64,000 nucleotides of DNA from Cervus elaphus (lineage: Eukaryota; Chordata; Mammalia; Artiodactyla; Cervidae): assembly GCF_910594005.1 (NCBI RefSeq), contig NC_057841.1, forward strand, positions 11,579,001 to 11,643,000. The letters are read 5' to 3'. The position numbers were made by a program, and so were the translations under genes. The stretch's first letter is position 1, and each line of letters begins with the position of its first letter. Below the pieces are notes generated by a model. It was not told where the DNA came from and did no database searches. It saw nothing but the letters and a program-made list of their open reading frames with translations. Positions 22,171-31,577 of this stretch are shown here, one piece after another.

Positions 22171-23276
22171 CTGGATTTCGCTGGATCATAGAGAAAGCAA
22201 GGGAATTCCAGAAAAATATCTACCTCTGTTTCACCTACTATGCTAAAGCCTTTGACTGTGTGGATCATAGCCAACTGTGGAAAGCCCTTAAAGAAATGGG
22301 AATACCAGATCATCTTACCTGTCTCCTGAGAAACCTGTATGTGGATCAAGAAGCAACGGTTAGAACCCTGTATTGATTGGCTAGAGATTGAGAAAGGAGT
22401 CCAACAGGGCTGTCTGCTGTCACCCTGTGTGTTTAACCTACACACTGAGCACATCATGAGAAATGCCAGGCCGAATGAGCTACAAGCTGGAATCAAAATT
22501 GCCGGGAGAAATATCAGCAATCTCATATATGAGGATGACCCACTCTAATGGCAGAAAGCAGAGGAACTGAAGAGTCTCTTGATGAGGGTGAAGGAGGAAA
22601 GGGAAAGATCTGGCTTAAAACTAAATATTAAACTAAGATCATGGCAAATAGAAGGGGAAAAGGTTGAAGTAGTGACAGATGTCCTCTTTTTGGGTTCTAA
22701 AATCACCACAGATGGTGACTACAGCCATGAAATCAGAAGACTATTGTTTCTTGGCAGGAAAATTATGACAGACCTAGGCAGTGTGTTGAAAAGCAGGGAC
22801 ATTACTCTGCCGACAAAGGTCCGTATAGTCAAGGCTATAGTCTTCCCAGTGGTCATGTACAGTTTTGAGAGCTGGACCGTAAGGGAGGCAGAACGCCAAA
22901 GAATTGATGCCTTCAAACTGTGGTGCTGGAGAAGACTACTGAGAATCCCTTGTACAGCAAGGAGATAAAACCAGTCAATCTTAAGGTAGTTAAACTCTGA
23001 ATACTCGTTGGAAGGAGCTGATGCTGAACTGAAGCTCTAGTATTTTGGTCATCTGATGCAAACAGCTGACTTATTGGAAAAGTCCCTGATGCTGGGAAAG
23101 ATTGAGGGCAGAAGGAAAAGAGGGCCTCAAAGGATGAGACGGCTGGATAGCATCACGATGCAAAGGACATGAACTTGGGCAAACTTCAGGAGATGATGAG
23201 GGACAGGGAGGCCTGGCGTGCTATAGTCCATGGGGTCACAAAGAGTCAGACCCAACTGAGTCATTGAACAACAACA
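22171..23276 (+). pseudogene. BovB reverse-transcriptase remnant (5'-truncated LINE)
   Basis: Sense BovB from within the RT domain to the 3' end. Translated fragments include YYAKAFDCVDHSQLWKALKE, HLTCLLRNLYVDQEA, GVQQGCLLSPCVFNLHTEH (a conserved RT region), then after a stop the KSRDITLPTKV and VVMYSFESW segments and the C-terminal coding remnant. The RT catalytic box, normally Y-x-D-D (YADD in this family), is TAT GAG GAT GAC = YEDD at 22528-22539 and is followed by a stop within a few codons. Further stops and frameshifts occur up to the ATTGAACAACAACAG tail. It could not encode a working enzyme. Confidence 0.88.
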
Positions 23277-23454
23277 GTCTCAGGGATAACTGGAACCAAC
23301 GGTCTTATATCTAAAGGGCCCACAGTGAAACGCTCTAGATGCAGATGGGAGGTGGTTCCTTGTCCCCCAAGGAGGAACGATGTGGCTTCCAAGGCCCATT
23401 ATCCCAGACTCTTATCTTTAGTATTCTATTTATTTTTGTTTGTTTGGGAGGGTT
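23277..23454. other. Short unassigned spacer
   Basis: Nothing recognised between BovB and an antisense L1 tail. Confidence 0.4.
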
Positions 23455-23572
23455 TTTTTAATTAATTTTTATTGGAATATAGTTGCTTTACGATGTTGTG
23501 TTAGTTTCTACTATACAGTAAAGTGAATCAGCCACGTGTGTGTATGTGTGTGTGTGTGTATATAAACACATA

Positions 23573-23698
23573 TGCTGTTGTTGTCTAGTCACTAAGGCAT
23601 ATCCGACTCTTTGTGACCCCACAGACTGCAGCTTGCCAGGCTCCTGCATCCACAGGATTCTCAAGGCAAGAATACCGGAGTAGGTTGCCATTTCCTTC

Positions 23699-23699
<1 letters not shown>
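23573..23699 (-). mobile_element. 5'-truncated Bov-tA SINE
   Basis: Antisense BovA body only, from GTTGTTGTCTAGTCACTAAG to GGTTGCCATTTCCTTC. The head part is absent and a TA microsatellite follows. Confidence 0.9.

Positions 23700-23700
<1 letters not shown>

Positions 23701-23740
<40 letters not shown>
23701..23740. repeat. (TA)n microsatellite
   Basis: About 20 uninterrupted TA units. A shorter TG run lies nearby at 23537-23560. Confidence 0.97.
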
Positions 23741-23743
<3 letters not shown>

Positions 23744-23880
23744 CTCCCTTTTGGACTTCCTTCCCTATCAGCTCACGACAATGCATTGAATTCCCTGTGC
23801 CCTACAGTAGGTTCTCATTAGTTATCAATTTTATACATAGTATCAATACTGTACATGTGTCAAACCCAATCTCCCAATTC

Positions 23881-23985
23881 AAATGAGCTATCAGTTCATA
23901 CTGGTCAGAATGGCCATCATCAAAAAAAATCTACAAACAATAAACACTGGAGAGGATGTAGAGAAAAGGGAAGCCTCATACAGTC
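23881..23985 (+). mobile_element. L1 ORF2 3' segment, sense orientation
   Basis: TACTGGTCAGAATGGCCATCATC to GATGTAGAGAAAAGGGAAGCC is the sense L1 ORF2 C-terminal region (equivalent to 48355-48430). It lies head-to-head with the antisense 3' end at 23455-23880. Confidence 0.78.
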
Positions 23986-23989
23986 TTGG

Positions 23990-24106
23990 AGAAGGGACTG
24001 GCAACCCACTCCAGTATTATTGCCTGGAGAATTCCATGGACAGAGGAGCCTGGCGGACTTACAGTCCATGGGGTCACAAAGAGTCGGACACAACTGAGTG
24101 ACTAAC
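23990..24106 (+). mobile_element. 5'-truncated Bov-tA SINE
   Basis: Starts within the body at GGAGAAGGGACTGGCAACCC and ends GACTAACACTTG. The tRNA-like head is missing. Confidence 0.9.
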
Positions 24107-24816
24107 ACTTGAATGTGTACAGTTTAAGGCATGTCCATTTTGACTCAGTAAAGATGCTTTCTAAAAATTTTTTTAAAAAAAGGTCTTTTCTAAAAAGAAA
24201 AATGACTCATTCAAACAAATTCAAAGAGTATTTTAGGCACCCAAGCACCTTGAACATGATCTGGATTTAAGGTGTGAATGGGGAGAGAAATTTCAGTATG
24301 ATGAGTGTGATGGAGGAGACAGATTTGTAAACATAAATGTCAGAGAGTGTGATACTGAAAGCTGACACTCAGCGGTGTTGTCCAGCAACACAGAGGCTCA
24401 TGTTAGCTCTGCCTCGTAACAGACACACAGGCCACCCTGATTCACACATGCTCTGAATGCCACCTGAACCTGGTGATAAGGTTCTGTAACATCCCTGTGC
24501 CTAAAGACGGGCTCAGTCTCTAACAAGGCAGGATCCAGGAAACGACATTGGAGACTAAGTCAGTGACTTAAGCCCAGGCCTCGAGACGTACGAGTGATGG
24601 ATTAACTCACTGGTCCACACAGCTGGTCCACAGAAGGACTTTGATGGCACCCAGGCCTGGAGGGGGAGGAGGTGAGCCCAGGCATGGCCTCTGGCACCAT
24701 AGTTACGAGGACAAGAATGAGTGCGATCCACAAGGAAGAGACTGCAAAGGGGAACGAGCGGAAGACCCTGTCATATAAAAATAAGATCTGTATTCTACGA
24801 AAAGAAGCAAAAAATT
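24107..24816. other. Unassigned sequence
   Basis: No repeat or gene recognised; GC content rises toward the right end. Confidence 0.45.
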
Positions 24817-24830
24817 AAGAATCACTGAAG

Positions 24831-24967
24831 TGGGATGGGAGGGGGCAGGGAGGTTTAAGAGGGAGAGAATATTTATATGATGATGGCTGATTCTTGTTGT
24901 ATGGCAGAAACCAACAGATTGCTGTAAAGCAATTATCCTCCAATTAAAAAATTAAATTAAAAAAGAA
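24831..24967 (+). mobile_element. Short L1 3' end
   Basis: GGGAGGGGGCAGGGAGG, ATGGCTGATTCTTGTTGTATGGCAGAAACC and GTAAAGCAATTATCCTCCAATTAAAA are the terminal ~130 bases of an L1. AAGAATCACTGAAG before it (24817-24830) and AAGAATCCCTGGAG after it (24969-24982) form a 12/14 target duplication. Confidence 0.88.
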
Positions 24968-24986
24968 AAAGAATCCCTGGAGATCA

Positions 24987-25129
24987 GGGACTTCCCCAGT
25001 GATCTGGTGGCTAAGACCCCAAGCCGCCAATGCAGGGTGCCTGGTTTGATTATCTGGGGAACTAGATCCCACATGCCACAAATAAGACCCGGCACAGCCA
25101 AACAAATAGACAAAATGCATAATGTTAAA
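24987..25129 (+). mobile_element. CHR-type SINE, short copy, 17/19 TSD
   Basis: GGGACTTCCCCAGTGATCTGG head, GGTTTGATTATC in place of the B box, short body and ATAATGTTAAAA tail. AAAGAATCCCTGGAGATCA (24968-24986) and AAAGAATCACTGAAGATCA (25130-25148) flank it. Confidence 0.9.
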
Positions 25130-25313
25130 AAAGAATCACTGAAGATCAATAACGTAGAACAGGATGCTTTTATAAAAAAAGCAGAGGATAAGACAGCACA
25201 GTCCTACCTACACCCCACTTCTGTGTCCTGGAGCAGGGGAGGATGACGTAACACCACACAGAAAGTAAAGTGGTAAGGGGCCTTGGTTTTATTTGTCCCA
25301 CAACAGTCACCCA

Positions 25314-25522
25314 TGGTGGGGTTTGTGGCTGCAACAGTAAAGAATCTGCCAGCAATGAAGGAGAACAGGGTTTGATCCCTGGGTTGGGAAGATCCCCTGG
25401 AGAAGAAAATGGCAACTCGCTCCCGTATTCTTAACTGGAGAATCCCATGGACAGAGGAGTCTGGCGGGCTACAGTCCATAGGGTTGCAAAGAGTCAGACA
25501 TGACTGAACAACTAACACTTTT
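25314..25522 (+). mobile_element. Bov-tA SINE with perfect 10-bp TSD
   Basis: The first bases of the head are diverged (TGGTGGGGTTTGTGGCTGC), then GGTTTGATCCC and a typical body. CAGTCACCCA occurs at 25304-25313 and 25523-25532. Confidence 0.94.
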
Positions 25523-25532
25523 CAGTCACCCA

Positions 25533-27005
25533 CTTCTGGTCCCATGAGTCCAAATATTCCACTGAAAAATGTAAGACTTCAGTTTGCAGGGACATATCTC
25601 CCAATCACAACCGGGCTGAATTGACTCCTTCCAGGGGCTCTTTGGGCTTCATGAAGACCACCTCAACATGTTAGCTTTCTCAGTCTGGTTTTCCCAACCT
25701 TCTTTTCCCAATAACTTCCTTGGTAACTATGGCAAAGTTTGTGAGAGAAAAAAGTCAGAAAAAAATTTTTTTACTGGATTTAGCTCAGAGGTGGCCAGAA
25801 TTATAGATTATGATTTTTGTGGACATGCACAATAGCCATCTGACTGAAGCGCCTTGCTTGGAAAGTGAAAGGGTTCCTTTCTGCTACACCCCCGCAGCTT
25901 CCGGAGACCCCCATGGATGTCTTAAGTGTGGGCTCCCACAGCAGTCTCTGCCACCGAATTTAAGGCCAAAACCTGAGAAGACCCAGCACCTGCCTTTCAC
26001 GGATGAGCATCAGAGTAACGGAACCACAACTCCAGCAGGAGGTCACGGCCCGGCAACTTTATTGTTATTATTGAAGGCAGTGAGCAGAGCCTCGGCCCTG
26101 AACATCAGCCTGTGAACAATGAGAATTTCATTTTATGGTTCCTCTTTAAAAAAAAAACAAAGAAGACATATTCTTGGGAATCGGCCATTCTGAAATTCAG
26201 CACGATCTTGATTCAATGCTTCCGACCTGTACGATGACTGTCTCTGATTGTTGGGCGGTATTAGTGGCAGAAGCTGAAAATATCCTTAAATCAAAATTAG
26301 TGATGCCAGTTGCCATTTTCAAGTTGAAATGGGAAGCATGAGCCCTTCAAACCAACTTTTGGAGCCGAGATGGACACCCCCACCGCAGTCACTGTCTGCT
26401 TAGAGAACCTAGGGAAGCTGACAGTCACAGCGGCCAGCTGGAGGGGGACTCCAGACCTTGACCTTGAGTGTCTGAGTGGGCTGGCTCATGTCTCACTGAG
26501 GCTCACACGCAGTGTGGCATGAGCGCTGGGCTTCTTGCAGGGAGCACGTAAAACGAGGTCCGGCCGCACCCGTGTGCCAGCCGGCAGGGTGGACATGCAG
26601 GGGATGCCATGTGCAGAGGGCTTCTTCTCTGCCGATTTCACCTCCTCTGAAGGTGCTGCTCTTGCATTATGTAAAGTCAGAGAGTCCTTGGATCCGGGGG
26701 CACAGAACCTTGAGACCACAGAGACACACAAAAACTTTCATCCAAAACAATCCCCAATTCACAAAGGATCAGCTGTGTGTTCTTTTGACACCTATTACTA
26801 AATTCATGACAGTTAAACCTAAGTTCTGTCTTCTTTACCATTCTTCCACTCACCTCTCCAAAGGACAGTTTTACAGCCTATACCATTGCTGGTGAGCTGA
26901 GATTATAACAAACTAAACAGAGAGGCTCTTCCAACACTTTCACACCATTTAAAGGTGAAGAACCTGACTGAATATCTATTTTTTTATATAATAGTGTATA
27001 GACAG
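25533..27005. other. Unassigned sequence, ~1.5 kb, partly CpG-retaining
   Basis: No repeat family recognised. The part 26480-26720 is GC-richer with several CpGs (CGAGGTCCGGCCGCACCCG). Open frames of 80-127 codons on both strands lack domains and are not supported as genes. Confidence 0.45.
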
Positions 27006-27007
27006 TG

Positions 27008-27506
27008 TATTTAGAAAGCAAAGACATCACTGTGCTAACAAAGGTCCATATTAGTCAAGGCTATGGTCTTTCCAGTGGTCATATACAGATGTTGAGAGTT
27101 GGACCATAAAGAAGGCTAAGCACTGAAGAATTGATGCTTTCAAACTGTGGTGCTACAGAAGACTCTTGAGAGTCTCTAGGACAACAAGGAGATCAAACCA
27201 GTTAATCCAAAAGGAAATCAGTCCTGAATATTCATTGGAAGGCCTGATGCTAAAGCTGAAACTCCAATACTTTGGCCACCTGATGCGAAAAGCAGACTCG
27301 TTGGAAAAGATCCTGATGCTGGGAAAGACAGAAGGCAGAAGGAAAAGAGGGCAACAGAGGGTGAGATGGTTGAATGGCATCACCAATTCAAGGGACATGA
27401 ACTTGGGCAAACTCCAGGACATGGTGAGGGAGAGGAAAGCCTGGTGTGCTGCAGTCCATGGGGCCACAAAGAGTCAGACATGACTTAGCAACTGAACAAC
27501 AATAAA
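27008..27506 (+). mobile_element. BovB LINE 3' end
   Basis: Sense BovB from AGAAAGCAAAGACATCACTG through GTGGTCATATACAGATG (V-V-I-Y-R) to GACTTAGCAACTGAACAACAATAA. The last ~105 codons read almost open (27166-27483) but the upstream frame is broken. Confidence 0.93.
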
Positions 27507-27702
27507 TATGTTTTTTCAGCCACTGATATTTTCTAAAACCTCACTGTTTCTGACTCCCTGTTTGCCTGGAACATTCAAGATTTCTGCAAGATTTCAAAAA
27601 ATAGGTCAGCTTATTTCTTATGGATAGTCTTATGATGATGTTCGTTCTGCAACTACTCTGAAAAGGTATAAGTGAAGTGCTACATCTCCTTCCTCTAGGA
27701 CA

Positions 27703-27951
27703 TTGCTACTGCTACTGCTAAGTCACTTCAGTCATGTCCGACTCTGTGTGACCCCATCCCTGGGATTCTCCAGGCAAGAACACTGGAGTGGGTTGCCATT
27801 TCCTTCTCCAATGCATAAAAGTGAAGAGTGGAAGTGAAGTCGCTCAGTCATGTCCGACTCTTCGCGACCCCATGGACTGCAGCCCACCAGGCTCCTCCGT
27901 CCATGGGATTTTCCAGGCAAGAGTACTGGAGTGGGGTGTCATTGCCTTCTC
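27703..27951 (-). mobile_element. Bov-A2 SINE
   Basis: Two BovA units joined without a tRNA head, antisense: ACTGCTACTGCTAAGTCAC start, unit one to CTTCTCCAATGCAT, an AAAGTGAAGAGTGGAAGTGAAG linker, and unit two to GCCTTCTCCATC. Part of unit one is deleted after GACCCCATCC. Confidence 0.92.
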
Positions 27952-28149
27952 CATCTCGTACATTAAGCCACTTTAAATTAGAGAAACAACATAATGGGCA
28001 GTACCACAGTGTGAACTTTACATTTTTATAGTTTATTTTACCCGCCACGAGGAACTATAAAGAGCGGGATTCATGCGCAGGTTTTAGAAGCCTCGGGTTC
28101 TCCAGACCACTGTCTGAGATTAAAGATTTTTGAAATCTCTAATTCACAT

Positions 28150-28321
28150 ACAGAGCTTCCCCAGTAGCTTAGCAGTAAAGAATCTTCCTGCAACACAGGA
28201 GTTGAGGGTTTGATCCCTGGGTCTGGAAGATCCCCTGAAGGTGAGCATGGCAACCCACTCCAATGGGTTACAGTCCATGGAGTCGCAGAGTCAGACACAA
28301 CGGAAGCAACTGAGCATAAGC
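28150..28321 (+). mobile_element. Bov-tA SINE with internal deletion
   Basis: Head GCTTCCCCAGTAGCTTAGC and GGTTTGATCCC present. In the body the CCAGTATTCTTGCCTGGAG segment is deleted. AATTCACAT (28141-28149) and AATTTACAT (28322-28330) match at 8 of 9. Confidence 0.9.
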
Positions 28322-28330
28322 AATTTACAT

Positions 28331-29130
28331 GTAAGTTTAGAACTAAGCCGTGAACGATGCAAACATGTCCTACTGGCAAAAGATTTCTTGGATGAAAATG
28401 TTATGAATGCTCTAGGAACTGCCCGGAGCTTGGACAGGATCAGGTTTTTGTGAGAAGCCAGGGTAGGATCCGTTGACTCACTAGACTCAGCCAGGACCTG
28501 AATCTAACACAGGGCAGTCCTTTAGCCACGTGACCCACACTGTTCACTTTTACATGAACAGAGCTGAGCCTGGTAGTTTAGAATGCCACCTGGAAGACTC
28601 ACGGGCACGGATGTAGCTGAGGCCTTTCGCACCTGACTAGGCTGGGTTCTAAGGCCGGTTCTAAACACCCCTCTCCCTGGTTCAGGTGAAGAGCAACAGG
28701 CTAGGAGATCATTCACCTGGGGATGGTGATGAAAGCATCTGTAGAAAAATCTGTGCTTCAAATCTGTGTTTCCAAAACATTCACCCAGAGAAGGCTGTCC
28801 CTGGCACTAGGAGATAGGATGCTGTACCCAAGGTGCTCTTTCCCTCCAGGCGTGGAGCTCTGGGAGTGTGACTGCTGACTTTAGCAGTAGCCTTGATCAT
28901 GTTCGTTCTCTGTCTTCACAAACTGCACCGAGAACACCACATCTCAAGAGATGTACAGACAGATGCTCTCCATAGTCCTGGTTCCAACGAGGTCATTATT
29001 TCCATCCTATTTCCTTTTCAGAGCAATAGAGACAATAAAGCCTCAATTTCTGCGCATTTCTCAAGAGTCATTAATGGAACAGTGAAGCCTGAATGCATGC
29101 TAAACTTAGGGATAAAAAAAACTGAATATT
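28331..29130. other. Unassigned sequence with a chance 173-codon frame
   Basis: No repeat recognised. An open frame on the plus strand (28893-29414) runs on into the adjoining SINE, has no signal peptide or domain I can identify, and is best read as chance. Confidence 0.45.
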
Positions 29131-29300
29131 TGGGACTTTCCTGGCAGTCTGGTGATAAAAATTTTATCTTCCATGCAGAGGGTGCATGTTTGATACCTGG
29201 TCGGGGAGCTGAGATCCCATGTGTCTTGCAGCCAAAATACCAAGACATAAAAGAGAAGCAATGCTGTAATAAACTCAGGAAAGACTTTAAAAGTAGTCCA
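29131..29300 (+). mobile_element. CHR-type SINE, diverged
   Basis: GGGACTTTCCTGGCAGTCTGG, GTTTGATACCTGGTCGGGGAG, AGATCCCATGTGTCTTGC and CAGCCAAAATACCAAGACAT follow the artiodactyl CHR order. Strongly diverged. Confidence 0.8.
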
Positions 29301-29414
29301 CATCAAGAAAAAAAAATTTTAACTGAATATTTGTTAAGGTTCTATCAAGGAGTGTATTCACTGTCTCAGATATCTAGGAGATGGTTTGTTACAGACATGG
29401 AGACATGTAAATGA

Positions 29415-29575
29415 ATGCTTTCTGCATGTCAGGACCCATGCCAAGTGTTTTACTGATATAATTCTATTTACTTATTAACAAATATCTTGAAGTAAGCAAA
29501 GCTATAAAAGAAAAACTAATTGTCCCCAAGTGACAAACCTAGTAAAAGGCAGACTTAAAAATTCTAATTCAACTT
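29415..29575 (-). repeat. Probable MIR, antisense
   Basis: TGCCAAGTGTTTTACTGATATAATTCTA, then CCAAGTGACAAACCTAGTAAAAGGCAGA, is the order of an antisense MIR. Diverged. Confidence 0.55.
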
Positions 29576-29625
29576 TGTCTCACTTGAAACCTTATCATCT
29601 ATTCATTCTACCGCTATTTCAAAAT

Positions 29626-29843
29626 GTGTGCTGTTTGCTCTGTCCCTTCAGTCGTGTCCAACTCTTTTCAATCCTGTGGACTGTGGCCCGCCAGGCTCCT
29701 CTTGTCCATGGGATTTCCCAGGCAAGAGTACTGGAGTGGGTTGCCATGCCCTCCTCCAGGGGTTCTTCCTGACCCAGGGATCAAACCTGAGTCTCCTGCA
29801 TTGCAGGCAGATTCTTTACTGTTGAATTACCAGGGAAGCCCAC
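29626..29843 (-). mobile_element. Bov-tA SINE with 8-bp TSD
   Basis: Antisense SINE ending ATTACCAGGGAAGCCC. TTCAAAAT occurs at 29618-29625 and 29844-29851. Confidence 0.94.
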
Positions 29844-29851
29844 TTCAAAAT

Positions 29852-30164
29852 ATATAGTTTTAAAAATTCTAAAACTAGAATTACTAAAATTACTAAACTT
29901 GCAAGAGATTTCACATTTTCTTAGAGATGCTATTATATATTTCAAAAAGTGTACAGAAAAAGCTTAATAGAAGTAATTGAAGATAATTACAAGAAAATAT
30001 TTATGTGAAATGGACTAAGATATCAAATGATAACGCATGAAATCATTGCCATCAATGCTTTAAAAACTGCATATCTGCACCACATACAAAAATTATCAGA
30101 TCATTCCATTTTTCTACCAGTTTTGATTTGGGGTTGTTTCTGCTTTTAAGATCTGACTCCTTAG
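29852..30164. other. Unassigned AT-rich sequence
   Basis: Nothing recognised. Confidence 0.4.
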
Positions 30165-30325
30165 GTACAAACTACTAGGTATAAAATAAGATACAAGCAT
30201 GTAAAAAGTACAGCACAGGGACCATAACCAACACTTATAATAACTTCAAATGGAGTAAAATTCATAAAAATATTGAATCATTATGCTACACACCTAAAAC
30301 TAATATAACATTGTAAATCAACTCT

Positions 30326-30827
30326 GGGACTTCCCTATAGCTCAGATGATAACAGAGAAGGCAATGGCATCCCACTCCAGTACTCTTGCCAGAAAAATCC
30401 CATGGATGGAGAAGCCTGGTGGGCTGCAGTCCATGGGGTCACTAAGAGTTGGGTACGACTGAGTGACTTTACTTTCACTTTTCACTTTCATGCACTGGAG
30501 AAGGAAATGGCAGCCCACTCCAGTGTTCTTGCCTGGAGAATCCCAGGGACAGGGAAGCCTGGTGGGCTGCCATCTATGGGATCACACAGAGTCGGACACA
30601 ACTGAAGCGACTTAGCAGCAGCAGCAGCAGATGATGATAAAGAATCTGCCTGCAATGCAAGAGACCTGGGTTCAATCCCTGGGTCAGGAAGATCCCTTGG
30701 AGAAGGAAATGGCAATCCACTTCAGTATTCTTGCCTCGAGAATCCCATGGACAGAGGAGCCTTGTAGGCTACAGTCCATGGGGTCACAAAGAGTCAGACA
30801 CGTCTAAGTGACTCACACAACAACAAC
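30326..30827 (+). mobile_element. Bov-tA SINE inserted in L1, itself interrupted
   Basis: Head GGGACTTCCCTATAGCTCAGATGATAA, then a nested Bov-A2, then the rest from AAGAATCTGCCTGCAATGC to ACTCACACAACAACAAC. AAATCAACTCT at 30315-30325 and 30828-30838 is a perfect 11-bp duplication. Confidence 0.94.
30353..30632 (+). mobile_element. Bov-A2 SINE inserted in a Bov-tA
   Basis: Two BovA units with a TTTCACTTTTCACTTTCATGC linker and a (GCA)n tail. GATGATAA occurs at 30345-30352 and 30633-30640, the target duplication within the host SINE's head. Confidence 0.94.
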
Positions 30828-31004
30828 AAATCAACTCTACTTCAACAAAAAATAAATAATAACTGACTCCTTGCTCATGAAATGTTGCAGACAGTTCTCA
30901 TCAAATCTCTAAACAAACTTTCTAGAAAGAAATACATCTATCTAACTGTACTAGGACCTCAGAAAACAGATTTGCAGATTTCTCTGCAGTTCTAGTCTGT
31001 TACC

Positions 31005-31210
31005 ATATGTGTACGAACTCAGTCATGTCCGACTCTTTGTGCCTCATGACTCTAGCCTGCCAGGCTCCTCTGTCCGTAGAATTTCCCAGGCAAGAATACT
31101 GGCGTGAGATGCCATTTCCTTCTCCAGGGGGTCTTCCCCACCCAGGGATCAAACTCACATCTCCTGCATTGGCAGGCGAATTCTTTACCGCTGAGCCAGC
31201 TGGGAAGCCC
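31005..31210 (-). mobile_element. Bov-tA SINE
   Basis: Antisense SINE from TGTGTACGAACTCAGTCATG to the head complement CTGAGCCAGCTGGGAAGCCC. Confidence 0.93.
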
Positions 31211-31577
31211 TTCTAGGGCTGTTAGACTCTGTCCAAATCTGAGAAGATGGAACAGCGATCAGCACAGATTTTCTGTATTCATGATGCCTGGGGAGTCTGA
31301 CAGGGGCCCCAGACCCTTGCTCTCTAGAGAGAGATCAGAGTCTATCAGAAAGACAAGACACCGTCACATAAGCCTTCCAGAAAGAGGGCGTTTGTACAGC
31401 AGGGGACCCTACAGGCAAGACTGGGGTGTCTGTTAGCAGGAGGAGGCATGGCCGTGAAGGAGGGAGACTTTATGTTCTTCACTTAAGGGAAACTCTCATA
31501 TGATATGGATTTGGTCATCCCTTTGTGATCAGTCCATGTAATCTTAATTTGGAAACTATCCTGAAGGAAAATCAATG
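31211..31577. other. Unassigned sequence
   Basis: No repeat recognised. The small frame at 31104-31436 begins in the SINE and is not supported. Confidence 0.45.

Larger units (their letters stand above)
23455..23880 (-). mobile_element. L1 3' end, antisense, interrupted by a SINE
   Basis: TTTTATTGGAATATAGTTGCTTTACGATG (complement of an L1 3' end) to about 23572, then after a truncated SINE and an AT microsatellite, TCACGACAATGCATTGAATTCCC and CAGTAGGTTCTCATTAGTTATC. At 23881 the orientation flips. Confidence 0.75.
30165..30860 (+). mobile_element. L1 3' end split by nested SINEs
   Basis: Left part to 30325 (ACAGCACAGGGACCATAACC, ACACCTAAAACTAATATAACATTGTAAATC) and right part from 30828 (AAATCAACTCTACTTCAAC plus an A-rich tail) form one L1 3' end. 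Removing 30326-30827 and one duplicate restores continuity. Confidence 0.85.

Noticed and set aside
22122..22968. Reverse-transcriptase-like frames as a domesticated gene
   Set aside because: Stops, frameshifts, a changed catalytic box and an ordinary BovB 3' tail indicate a decayed LINE and not a host gene.
28893..29414. 173-codon plus-strand frame as a possible host exon
   Set aside because: It has no domain, no sensible splice context and runs into a CHR SINE, so it is most likely chance.
30353..30827. Regularly spaced repeats resembling an array (CRISPR-like)
   Set aside because: The repetition comes from BovA units of nested SINEs; there are no short identical repeats with unique spacers, and the genome is mammalian.
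31005..31235. Target duplication TTCTAG...CTGTTA around a Bov-tA
   Set aside because: The left copy is not adjacent to the SINE start and the match needs a gap, so it is not reliable.
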